Below are positions 1 through 7,874 of a DNA stretch of 16,174 bases, in pieces; positions within the stretch are counted from its first letter, which is position 1, and each line of letters starts with the position of its first letter. The DNA lies in the NCBI GenBank assembly GCA_025060275.1, contig JANXCJ010000032.1:1-16174 (forward strand), written 5' to 3'. The translations under genes were made by a program, and so were the position numbers. Source of the stretch: Bacteroidia bacterium. Lineage in GTDB: Bacteria; Bacteroidota; Bacteroidia; SpSt-205. The notes beneath the pieces are model-generated. The model was not told where the DNA came from and searched no databases. It saw nothing but the letters and a program-made list of their open reading frames with translations.

Positions 1-1104
1 CTTCCTCCTCTGACTGCGGCTGAAAAAGCTCTATGGGAGAAGGTAGAATATAACATACCCCTCACAGAGGAGAATGCCTTATTTCTCTACGAGTCCAAGA
101 ACTTAGCCTTCCTTAGTGCCTTAGCTACGCTGGTAAGAGAGCGCCTCCATGGCAAAAAAGCATATTACAATCGCAACTTTCACATTGAACCTACCAACAT
201 ATGCATATACGAATGTGCTTTCTGCTCCTTTGCACGCAAGCCCGGAGAGGCAGGAGCTTGGGAATATACGCCAGAAGAGATAGAGGCTATCGCAAGCCGT
301 TATGTGAATAAACCCGTTACAGAGGTACATATAGTGGGAGGCGTACATCCTAAGAGAGGTATTGAATACTATGCAGACATTATACGACGGATAAAGCGGA
401 TTCTTCCACACATTCATGTAAAGGCCTTCACTGCGGTGGAACTCAAAGTAATGTGTGCGCGTTCTCGCATGAGTTATCGCGAGGGATTATCCGCTCTCAA
501 AGAGGCGGGCTTAGACTCCATTCCCGGCGGAGGAGCGGAGATATTCCACCCAGATATTCGTAGTCGAATATGTGCTACTAAGGCTACTACTGAGGAATGG
601 CTTGCTATTCATCGCACCGCTCATGAATTAGGCATTCCTTCAAATGCAACGATGCTATATGGGCACATTGAACGGTATGAGCATCGCATACATCACATGA
701 AGCTTCTAAGAGAATTGCAAAATGAAACAGGTGGCTTCAACTGCTTTATACCCCTCAAATACAGAAAAGAAAATAATGCCTTGTCCCATGTAGGAGAAGT
801 GTCTATTATAGAAGACCTCAAAAATTATGCGGTTTGTCGCCTTTACCTTTACAATATACCCCATCTCAAGGCCTACTGGCCTATGATCGGGCGAACAACA
901 GCTCAACTAAGCCTATCTTTCGGCGTAGACGATTTAGATGGTACAATTGATGATACCACGAAAATTTATAGCATGGCAGGCGCTGAAGCCCATCCTAGTA
1001 TGACCACGGAAGAGTTAAGGTATCTCATCTCCAGCGCAGGATATATACCCCAGGAAAGAGACTCCCTATATCGTCCGGTGATCTCCCCGTCCCTGATGAA
1101 CTGA
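1..1104 (+). CDS. mqnE: Aminofutalosine synthase MqnE (5' partial)
   Basis: Radical SAM enzyme of the futalosine menaquinone pathway. It joins the MqnA product, 3-[(1-carboxyvinyl)oxy]benzoate, to S-adenosylmethionine to give aminofutalosine. The frame is open from the first base of the window, so the start lies upstream; 367 residues are visible and the family is only slightly longer, so few residues are missing. The iron-sulphur cluster motif CIYECAFC (CX3CX2C) is at visible residues 68-75, preceded by HIEPTNI, with the family-typical HIVGGVHP and HVKAFTAVE segments after it. An internal ATG at 304 would cut off the cluster motif and is not the start. The stop TGA at 1102-1104 is one base from the next gene. 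With mqnA in the same operon the assignment is firm; the related cyclase MqnC is the main alternative and is less likely. Confidence 0.93.
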   Translation, partial: LPPLTAAEKALWEKVEYNIPLTEENALFLYESKNLAFLSALATLVRERLHGKKAYYNRNFHIEPTNICIYECAFCSFARKPGEAGAWEYTPEEIEAIASRYVNKPVTEVHIVGGVHPKRGIEYYADIIRRIKRILPHIHVKAFTAVELKVMCARSRMSYREGLSALKEAGLDSIPGGGAEIFHPDIRSRICATKATTEEWLAIHRTAHELGIPSNATMLYGHIERYEHRIHHMKLLRELQNETGGFNCFIPLKYRKENNALSHVGEVSIIEDLKNYAVCRLYLYNIPHLKAYWPMIGRTTAQLSLSFGVDDLDGTIDDTTKIYSMAGAEAHPSMTTEELRYLISSAGYIPQERDSLYRPVISPSLMN

Positions 1105-1105
1105 A

Positions 1106-1714
1106 ATGTGTCAACATATTTTTTTTCTCCGCCATGGAGAAGTAGTCCAAGGAGGTTATATCTTAGGCCAAAGCATAGATCCCCCCCTCTCTCCAGAGGG
1201 TATACAACAAGCAAAACGATGGGCCGAAGCTCTGCATGGAATACCTTTCCAAGTCGTTATAAGTAGTAACGCTCTGCGAACTCAGCAGATGGCTGAGCCT
1301 TTCTTACAAAAAGGGATTCCTCATCTCCCCCTTCCTCACTTTCATGAAATGCACTGGGGCTCATGGGAAGGGCAACCCTACACCTCTCTTCATCAGGATA
1401 TTCAAAAGCTGAGAAACGCATGGAAAGAAGGCAAACTGGATTATGCTCCACCAGAGGGCGAAAGCTTACTCAATCTACTCAATCGTGCTCAAGAAGGGCT
1501 TCGGCTCGTATCGGGGCTCTACCCTGCCGGTAATCTTCTTATAATCACCCATGGGCAGCTTCTCAGAGTCCTTCTTTGCGCTCTTATGGGCTATCCCCTC
1601 TCTGAACAGGACCGTTTTCATCATAAGAGAGGTCAGCTTAGCTGGGCTGTTCGCCTTCCTGATGGGAGCTTCTATCTGAGAGCCTTAGCGGTAGATGCGG
1701 ATACTCCTCTTTGA
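1106..1714 (+). CDS. Histidine phosphatase family protein (CobC/phosphoglycerate mutase-like)
   Basis: A 202-residue protein of the histidine phosphatase superfamily, probably cytoplasmic. The catalytic core is visible: LRHGE at residues 8-12 with the phospho-accepting His10, Arg58 in SSNALRTQQ, an acidic Glu81 in HEMHWGSWEG, and the second catalytic His149 in IITHGQ. All residues needed for activity therefore seem present. Members include alpha-ribazole phosphatase (CobC), phosphoglycerate mutases and broad sugar-phosphate phosphatases; sequence alone does not give the substrate. It starts one base after the mqnE stop and its last 20 bases overlap the start of mqnA, so the three genes are almost certainly co-transcribed and translationally coupled. 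The established futalosine pathway has no step assigned to this family, so its role in the operon is open. Confidence 0.88.
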   Translation: MCQHIFFLRHGEVVQGGYILGQSIDPPLSPEGIQQAKRWAEALHGIPFQVVISSNALRTQQMAEPFLQKGIPHLPLPHFHEMHWGSWEGQPYTSLHQDIQKLRNAWKEGKLDYAPPEGESLLNLLNRAQEGLRLVSGLYPAGNLLIITHGQLLRVLLCALMGYPLSEQDRFHHKRGQLSWAVRLPDGSFYLRALAVDADTPL

Positions 1715-2402
1715 TTTTCTCAACGCTTATCCTTACCAGCGGATACTTCAAGAGGCTTCTATATCTTATACCCTCCTGTCACATCCGTACGAGGTGGTAG
1801 AGGCTTGGCAAAAAAGCAGCTGGGATGCAGCACTTTTGCCTTTTGCAATCGTAGCAAATCAAAGAAAAACCCTTACAAAATGGGGTATAGGAAGCAAAGG
1901 AAAAATCCAAAGCGTAATCCTACTAAGTCAAATTCACCCCTCCGAATGGGAGTATATCAGTACAGACGGCCGCTCGTTTTCCTCCTTAGCATTACTGCGC
2001 TGGTGCATGAAGAAGAAGGGATTAGCCCCTTTGCCCATCCTTACAACCCCCACAACTCACAATAGAGGTGCTCACCTCTTCATTGGTGATGAAGCATTAC
2101 GGAGGCACAAAGAAGGAGGCTATATTTTAGATATAGGCGAACTAGTAAGACAAATCTGTGAAAGACCTGTAATCTTTGCCATCTGGTGGGCTAAGAGGCA
2201 GGATTTCTCTACCTATCTGCGACGCCTCTGGAGAAGAATGATGAGCCATAACAAATCTACTTGGGTAGAAGAGGCAGCATATCGTTATGGTTTTTCACCC
2301 AAGGAGATTAGAGAGTATTGGTCAAGAATTCTGTACGCATTACCCTCAGGTGCTGTGCACTTCTGGAAGAGAGCCTATACAGAAATCGCTAACTCTTATT
2401 AG
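1695..2402 (+). CDS. mqnA: Chorismate dehydratase MqnA
   Basis: First enzyme of the futalosine pathway; it dehydrates chorismate to 3-[(1-carboxyvinyl)oxy]benzoate, the substrate of MqnE. The 235-residue protein belongs to the MqnA/MqnD periplasmic-binding-protein-like fold. Family landmarks are the N-terminal FDFLNAYPYQRIL, DAALLPFAIV, the WGIGSKGKIQSVILLSQ strand-turn region, FSSLALLRWC, and LDIGELVRQICERPVIFAIWW near residues 140-160. It is somewhat shorter than many homologues. The ATG at 1695 lies inside the phosphatase gene (20-base overlap) and is required for the N-terminal motif. Its stop TAG at 2400-2402 overlaps the end of the opposing uvrB. MqnD, which shares the fold, is the main alternative, but the match to MqnA motifs and the linkage to mqnE favour MqnA. 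Confidence 0.85.
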   Translation: MRILLFDFLNAYPYQRILQEASISYTLLSHPYEVVEAWQKSSWDAALLPFAIVANQRKTLTKWGIGSKGKIQSVILLSQIHPSEWEYISTDGRSFSSLALLRWCMKKKGLAPLPILTTPTTHNRGAHLFIGDEALRRHKEGGYILDIGELVRQICERPVIFAIWWAKRQDFSTYLRRLWRRMMSHNKSTWVEEAAYRYGFSPKEIREYWSRILYALPSGAVHFWKRAYTEIANSY

Positions 2403-4408
2403 CCTTTTTGTAAGGCGTGAGCAGGGGACTTTCGTTTGCTGAGCAGCTCTTCCAGCGCCCGCATTTCATCTCTATAGCGAGCAGCCGTCAAGTATTCTTC
2501 TGCTTCTGCTGCTTCTAACATCCGCCTACGTGTTTCCTGAATAAGAGCTTCTAATTCGGGTATGCTCATCTTAGCTACCCCAGGAACCTCTAACACAGAG
2601 GGAGGAGTTTCTTCTTTTTGTGCAATTAGCCTTTCACGGCGTCTTCCTGCACTCTTTGGAGTTATGCCATGTTGGAGATTGTAGGCAATCTGTTTTTGCC
2701 TGCGCCGCTCAGACTCTTGAATAAAGCGCATCATAGACCCTGTAGTTCGATCTGCATATAGGATAACTTCACCATGTACATTTCGGGCCGCACGCCCAGC
2801 AATCTGGATAAGAGAAGTCTCGGAACGAAGGAAGCCTTCCTTATCTGCTTCTAAAATAGCCACTAATGAAACCTCAGGAAGGTCTAATCCCTCTCGTAAG
2901 AGATTGACCCCTACCACGACTTCTATCTCGCCCTGGCGAAGTTTATCCAAAATCTCTACCCGCTGCACAGCATTCAGATCAGAATGCAAATAAGCTGCAG
3001 GAACCTGCAAGCGGGTAAGGTAATCTGCTACCTCCTCTGCCAGCTTTTTCGTAAGAGTGAGCACTAATGCACGTCCCCCTTGACTACGGTGGCGTCGTAT
3101 AGCCTCTAAAAGATGATCAATAGCCCCCTCCATGGGACACACTTGCACAGGTGGGTCCAGCAGCCCCGTAGGACGCACCACCTGCTCCACAAAAGCTCCC
3201 CCTGTTTGCCCCATCTCGTAGGGACCAGGCGTAGCACTTACGTATATTACCTGCTCCACTAAGCTTTCAAATTCCTCAAACCTCAATGGGCGATTATCCA
3301 GCGCAGAGGGCAGACGGAACCCATACTCTACCAGCACTAGCTTACGAGATTGATCTCCCCCGATCATGGCTTTGAGCTGAGGGATCGTAACATGGCTCTC
3401 ATCAATCACTGTCAAGAAAGGACGGGGAAAATAGTCTATTAGCGTATAAGGTCTTTCTCCTGCCCTGCGACCCGTGAGGTGTCGGGAATAGTTCTCAATA
3501 CCAGTGCAGTAGCCTAACGTGCGCAATTGCTCTATATCATACAGAGTACGCTTACGGAGACGAGTCGCTTCCTCTACTTTTCCTAAAACCTGTAAGTACT
3601 TGACCTGCTCATCTAATTATACTTGAATGCTTGCTATTGCTTGTTGCAACTTTTTAGGTGATATAACAAACATGTCAGCAGAATAGATATTAAGCTCTGA
3701 AAGCCTCTTTACGGGCTGTTGCGTAGAAGTATCTATTTCTTCTAAACTCTCTACAGCAGGCCCATAGAACCCTATCCGATAGGCTTTCTGTTCATAGGGT
3801 GGAAATAGATATATCCGATCTCCCCTTGTCCAGAAAGTACCAGGCACAGAACCCTCACTTGTGCGGCGATACAGCATTTGTATGAGCTGGTGGATAATCG
3901 CCTGCCGAGGATAGCGATCGCCTACCTTGATTCTTATCACATGCTGGGCAAACTCCGCCGGATCTGAAAGCCCATAAATAGCTGAAACAGAGGCTACTAC
4001 TATGACATCTCTTCGCCCACTTATCAGAGCTGTAAGGGTCTCCAAGCGGTATCGCTCTATCTCCTTCAGAATGCTCAGCTCTTTCTCAATATAAGTGTCT
4101 GTGGCCGGAAGGTAAGCCTCAGGTTGATAGTAGTCGTAATGCGAAATCCAATAGCAAACTAAGTTATGAGGGAAAAAATTTTTGAATTCGCTATAAAGCT
4201 GCCAGGTAAGTGTCTTATTGTGGCTAAGTACGAGTGTAGGAAGCTGTACCTGTTCAATCACGTGGGCAATGGTAAAAGTCTTTCCAGAGCCTGTTACGCC
4301 CAAAAGCACTTGATGCCTTTCTCCCCTCCGAATACCTGCTACAAGCTCCGCAATCGCTTGGGGCTGATCCCCTTGCGGCACCATATCACTTACTAGGCGA
4401 AATTGCAT
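2399..4408 (-). pseudogene. uvrB: UvrB excinuclease subunit, interrupted by one in-frame TAA
   Basis: UvrB is the DNA-damage-verifying helicase-like subunit of UvrABC nucleotide excision repair. The whole gene is one frame: 263 codons from the ATG at 4408 (MQFRLVSDMVPQGDQP), a TAA at 3617-3619, then 405 codons to the normal end. The total of about 669 codons is the usual UvrB length. Walker A GVTGSGKT is at residues 37-44 and the beta-hairpin is at about 90-110. After the stop come GYCTGIENYSRHL, DESHVTIPQ, VSATPG, the LLREGLD and GRAARN helicase motifs, and a C-terminal UVR domain. An upstream in-frame ATG at 4474 adds a non-homologous extension. The N-terminal half departs from UvrB at normally invariant sites: LTWQL for LAAQL, His90 at the usual Tyr92 position, and PGTFWTRGD for RGTFRVRGD. 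The C-terminal half is better kept, with smaller changes such as SLIQIAGRAARN. The part after the stop has only a weak TTG (3526) as an early start. Decay, a sequencing error or readthrough are all possible. Confidence 0.85.
3617..3619 (-). other. In-frame TAA inside uvrB
   Basis: Read on the minus strand, the codons are ATT CAA GTA TAA TTA GAT GAG, continuing without frame change into LDEQVKYLQVLGKVEEATRLR and the conserved GYCTGIENYSRHL. Homologues such as E. coli UvrB have a glutamate-rich helix here (AIEEIKEELAARR), so the lost codon was most simply GAA, CAA or AAA, one substitution from TAA. TAA is a normal terminator elsewhere in this window (for example at 12131-12133 and 7875-7877), so a reassigned code is not supported. 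Confidence 0.9.
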
Positions 4409-4412
4409 GATT

Positions 4413-4420
4413 GAAAAATA
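4413..4420 (-). promoter_or_regulatory. Putative -7 element of uvrB
   Basis: The minus strand reads TATTTTTC, 7 of 8 matches to the Bacteroidota -7 consensus TAnnTTTG, followed by four bases (AATC) and the uvrB ATG at 4408. If used, transcription would begin at or beside the start codon. No convincing -33 TTG box is visible. Confidence 0.45.
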
Positions 4421-4487
4421 ACGATTTTTTTCTCCACTGGTGTTCTGTGGATAGCTCAGAAGCCCCCCATGCACTTTCTAACCTTTC

Positions 4488-4495
4488 TACCTTTG
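4488..4495 (+). promoter_or_regulatory. Putative -7 element of asnS
   Basis: TACCTTTG is an exact match to the Bacteroidota consensus TAnnTTTG and lies seven bases before the asnS ATG at 4503. The predicted mRNA leader would be only a few bases. No clear -33 TTG box is seen, and there is no Shine-Dalgarno sequence, as is common in this phylum. Confidence 0.55.
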
Positions 4496-4502
4496 CTCAG
4501 CA

Positions 4503-5909
4503 ATGAGCCAGACAGAAGGTTATCCATACAAAACTATTTCTGAGCTTTATAACCATCCCATAGCTGAGGAGAAAGTGATGACAAAAGGGTGGGTAAGAAC
4601 CCGCCGTACCACTCGTACTGTGAGTTTCGTAGAACTTGTAGACGGCACTACCTTGCGCTCTCTTCAAATCGTCCTTCCCCATGAGAAAATAAGCCAAGAG
4701 AGAATAGAAGCTGAAATACACACGGGGGCCAGTCTTGCAGTATCGGGCATCCTCATGCTGACCCCTACACGAGCCCAACCCTTTGAGCTAATAGCGGAGG
4801 ACTATATCCTCTATGGTCCAGCAGACCCCCAGTCCTACCCTCTACAGAAAAAAAACCACTCGTTAGAATTCCTAAGAGAGATTTCCCACCTGCGAGTCCG
4901 CACTCGCACATTCCAAGCCATATTCCGGATACGCGGTGGGATATCTTTTGCTATTCACAAGTACTTTCAAGAGAGGGGATTCGTGTATGTGCATACACCG
5001 ATTCTGACGCCCTCAGATTGTGAGGGAGCTGGGCAGCTCTTCCAAGTAACAACCCTTCCCCTATATCGGGTGCCTATGCATCCCGATGGCAGGGTAGCTT
5101 ATGAGAAGGATTTCTTCGGAAAGCCTGCCTACCTCACCGTAAGCGGTCAGTTGGAAGGAGAACTGCTCGCAATGGGGTTAGGAAAGATTTACACTTTCGG
5201 TCCTACTTTTCGAGCAGAGCCTTCCCACACGCCCAGGCATTTAGCAGAATTCTGGATGATAGAGCCCGAAATGGCTTTTTATGACTTAGACATGACAATA
5301 GACTTGGCCGAGGATTTTATTCGCCACCTTGTGATATATAGCCTGACTCATTTTGAAGAGGAATTAGCTTTTCTCCAAGAGCGCTATGAGAAAAATCTCC
5401 TAAATGAGCTTAACTCCATTAAGGAGGAAAATTTCCTTCGCCTCTCTTATACGGAAGCGATAGAGGTGCTACAGCGAAGCGGTAGGAGTTTTCAATACCC
5501 TGTGGAGTGGGGTTGCGATTTGCAGGCAGAACACGAACGCTATTTAGTAGAGGAGTATGCCAGGCGCCCTGTGGTCATTTACAACTATCCTAAGCACATA
5601 AAAGCTTTCTACATGCGCCAGAATGAGGATGGAAAGACAGTAGCGGCTTTTGATGTACTTTTTCCACGAGTAGGAGAAGTAATTGGCGGTTCTCAGCGGG
5701 AGGAGAGATACGATAAGCTCATAGCCCGAATGCAAGAGCTAAACATGGACCTCTTCAGTTATCAAAGTTATTTAGATACTCGTCGCTATGGCTCAGTACC
5801 TCATAGTGGCTTCGGCCTAGGCTTAGAGAGGGTACTTTTATTTCTCACGGGTATGACTAATGTGCGAGACGTGATACCATTCTTTCGAGCAGCTGGACAG
5901 ATGGCTTAG
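4503..5909 (+). CDS. asnS: Asparagine--tRNA ligase (AsnRS)
   Basis: Class IIb aminoacyl-tRNA synthetase that charges tRNA-Asn in the cytoplasm. The 468-residue length matches bacterial AsnRS (E. coli 466). Residues 1 to about 110 form the anticodon-binding OB fold (TKGWVRTRR...SFVELVDGT). The catalytic domain follows with motif 1 (ERGFVYVHTPILTPSDCEGAG), KDFFGKPAYLTVSGQLEGE, motif 2 (FRAEPSHTPRHLAEFWMIEPE), NYPKHIKAFYMR, GEVIGGSQREERYD and motif 3 (GFGLGLERVLLF). The EFWMIEPE signature and the GGSQREER block separate it from AspRS. The C-terminus reads IPFFRAAGQMA where homologues have IPFPRTP, a small oddity that keeps the arginine. It is divergent from uvrB, with a -7-like element directly upstream, and its stop is one base from the end of the opposing gene. 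Confidence 0.95.
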   Translation: MSQTEGYPYKTISELYNHPIAEEKVMTKGWVRTRRTTRTVSFVELVDGTTLRSLQIVLPHEKISQERIEAEIHTGASLAVSGILMLTPTRAQPFELIAEDYILYGPADPQSYPLQKKNHSLEFLREISHLRVRTRTFQAIFRIRGGISFAIHKYFQERGFVYVHTPILTPSDCEGAGQLFQVTTLPLYRVPMHPDGRVAYEKDFFGKPAYLTVSGQLEGELLAMGLGKIYTFGPTFRAEPSHTPRHLAEFWMIEPEMAFYDLDMTIDLAEDFIRHLVIYSLTHFEEELAFLQERYEKNLLNELNSIKEENFLRLSYTEAIEVLQRSGRSFQYPVEWGCDLQAEHERYLVEEYARRPVVIYNYPKHIKAFYMRQNEDGKTVAAFDVLFPRVGEVIGGSQREERYDKLIARMQELNMDLFSYQSYLDTRRYGSVPHSGFGLGLERVLLFLTGMTNVRDVIPFFRAAGQMA

Positions 5910-5910
5910 T

Positions 5911-7854
5911 TCAGGGATACAGACCTATTATACGTGGTATATCCCATAAATTTTTATAGAGAGCGCCCCATCTTCCTTCTTCTACTTGACCTATTTCCCG
6001 CTTCCAGAAGTGTAAGCTCACAGCAGGGTAAAGGTATCCAAAACGATATGTGGGATAGGGATGTACACATCCTCTATAACCTTTACGACACAGGCGCCCC
6101 TCATGCATAGAAGGATAGCGTATAGGCATCTTATGAACCTTACTTTCAGCTTTTTGGAGACAGATATAAAGGCTATCTATGTGCTTTTGTTCTTTTTCGC
6201 TAAATCTTTCACTAACCAGAGCCGAAAGCCAATGGTATCTAAAAGCTACTCTCAGCTCTGTAATCTCCCAAGCATTCTTTAGTTCCTCCCAAAGAGGCAG
6301 AACTTCTGGATTCACAGGTACAGAGGGCCACCGAGGCCAAAAGGAAAGTGCCTTTCTCATTCCATCTAATACAGAAGCAAACATAGAGTAATACAGCCGA
6401 GGTTTCCGATAAATGCGCCATGGTGCGGCAGGTAACCGAGGCTGAAAAGGGGGGAGAAATCTCCACCCTATCTCATCTATCGGTGTAGTCGGCGTAATGT
6501 AGCTGAGGAGATTCCGCCCTACCATGAGGCTGTCCTGAAATCGGATAAGATATGCCCATCCCGCACTGTCTCCTCCAAAGAGCCGAATAAATCCTTCTTG
6601 GGGAGAATTTTGAGCTTCGTTTTCATCATAGCGTAAGCGCCACATCCAGCGTGCCACACTCCAATCAAAAATCCAATAACCCATATCCCATCCAGAAGAG
6701 AAAGTAAGGTGGCCTTCCACAAGCCCTTCTACTACCTGAATATCCTCTAACCGAGCCCTAAGGTAAGAAAGCAGCCATACAGGCACACTATTATCAAAAG
6801 TTACCCAGTATGCCGTCTCAGGATAGTACCAGACTTTGCGGTGCTTCCGCTCCCTCTTGATGGTCCGGTAGAGGTGAGAAAAGTCTTTACATCTATATAC
6901 GGGAGCAAAGGTGTCCTGCAGACTATAGCACATTACAGAGTGCACACATAGCGTTATATCCCTGGGAAGGTCAGAGGCAGTAAAATCTCCTATGGCATAT
7001 GCCTGAGGAGGGACTACATGCTGACGAGACATAACGGCTACACCCAGTCTTTTAGCATAGAAAAGTAAAGTGTCTATCCACCCTCCCCAGTCTTTTCCCA
7101 CAAACTCTGCTGAAGTAATATCAATATTCAGCCTTGCAATCTGAGTAGAAGAGAGAAGAGTAAGGTATTTCCGAAGCTGCTTGGATTTTGAGGCGCCCAA
7201 TTTACGGGGTAGAAGCTGAAAAGCTCGCTGCTGCTGCATTCGCAGCGATAGGTCCAAACCTACAGCAACCCCCCGCTTTCTTGCATAAGATACGATACGC
7301 CTAAAGTAAGGTATCCACTCTTCTAAATCCACGCTACGAAGCAGACAGAATTCAAAATAATTCTGTCCATTTCTTACAAGCCAGTCTATGTATTCTTTCA
7401 CTTGCCTTTCTCCTTCAGGATAACGAGGATTATGGAGCGCCTCAGTAAGTTCTATCGGATGCTGCGTATGGAGGTGAAAACCCCGCCACTTGAATTTAGG
7501 ACAGACTTCAAGGTTCTGCCAGAAGGGAGTTAGACAGTTCTTTACCGTCACTCGGGAATGTACAAAGCAGAAGCCATGCTTCTCCGTAAGAAGCCAATAA
7601 ATACCATATACCCATCCCATCGTATCAAGAGCCCTAATGCGAACTCGCTGAGGGAGTTGATTGATAATTATACACTCACCACTGTCTTGAAAGTCCATTT
7701 CAAATGTATCTCTCCTGCCAGCTTGTCTAAGTAGGGAGTCCGTATCTAAAAGGGCACAGCTTAGAGCATCTTCACAAGACAAGTTAGGTAAGCGGATAAC
7801 CCTTCCCTCGCCCCATATCCATAGTTGAAGAGTAAAAAGTGTCAGCTTAAGCAC
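5911..7854 (-). CDS. Putative exported glycoside hydrolase-like TIM-barrel protein
   Basis: A 647-residue protein I cannot assign to a defined family. The start is a GTG giving a hydrophobic leader (LKLTLFTLQLWIW), so export is likely. Residues of about 20-110 resemble the small alpha/beta N-terminal domain found before the barrel in GH20/GH67-type enzymes, including a GWVYGIYWLLTEKHGFCFVH segment. Next comes WRGFHLHTQHP and alternating strands and helices typical of a TIM barrel (YFEFCLL, GVAVGLDLSL, IARLNIDIT, GVAVMSRQHV, VWYYPETAYW). A striking HLTFSSGWDMGYWIFDW block near residue 390 and a helical C-terminal third follow. The protein is very rich in Trp, Tyr and Arg. Catalytic residues cannot be assigned. 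It is the last gene of the operon starting at 10913, 20 bases after the reductase gene. A carbohydrate-active role is inference. Confidence 0.6.
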   Translation of the reverse strand: MLKLTLFTLQLWIWGEGRVIRLPNLSCEDALSCALLDTDSLLRQAGRRDTFEMDFQDSGECIIINQLPQRVRIRALDTMGWVYGIYWLLTEKHGFCFVHSRVTVKNCLTPFWQNLEVCPKFKWRGFHLHTQHPIELTEALHNPRYPEGERQVKEYIDWLVRNGQNYFEFCLLRSVDLEEWIPYFRRIVSYARKRGVAVGLDLSLRMQQQRAFQLLPRKLGASKSKQLRKYLTLLSSTQIARLNIDITSAEFVGKDWGGWIDTLLFYAKRLGVAVMSRQHVVPPQAYAIGDFTASDLPRDITLCVHSVMCYSLQDTFAPVYRCKDFSHLYRTIKRERKHRKVWYYPETAYWVTFDNSVPVWLLSYLRARLEDIQVVEGLVEGHLTFSSGWDMGYWIFDWSVARWMWRLRYDENEAQNSPQEGFIRLFGGDSAGWAYLIRFQDSLMVGRNLLSYITPTTPIDEIGWRFLPPFQPRLPAAPWRIYRKPRLYYSMFASVLDGMRKALSFWPRWPSVPVNPEVLPLWEELKNAWEITELRVAFRYHWLSALVSERFSEKEQKHIDSLYICLQKAESKVHKMPIRYPSMHEGRLCRKGYRGCVHPYPTYRFGYLYPAVSLHFWKREIGQVEEGRWGALYKNLWDIPRIIGLYP

Positions 7855-7874
7855 TTAGCCAGGCAACTGTTATT

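Noticed and set aside
121..417. Minus-strand open frame of 98 codons
   Set aside because: It is antisense to the radical SAM core of mqnE and has no recognisable domain.
3527..3616. Frameshift as the cause of the split uvrB
   Set aside because: The two halves are in the same frame and the bases between them translate to UvrB-like sequence; only the TAA interrupts it.
3617..3619. Reassigned genetic code with TAA as sense
   Set aside because: TAA ends uvrB itself, the reductase gene, the plus-strand TPR gene and the small exported protein gene at sensible positions; TGA and TAG also end genes normally.
4434..4450. Inverted repeat CCAC-N9-GTGG in the uvrB/asnS spacer as an operator (for example LexA-like)
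   Set aside because: The arms are only four bases and there is no paired GAAC/GTTC core; too weak to support a regulatory claim.
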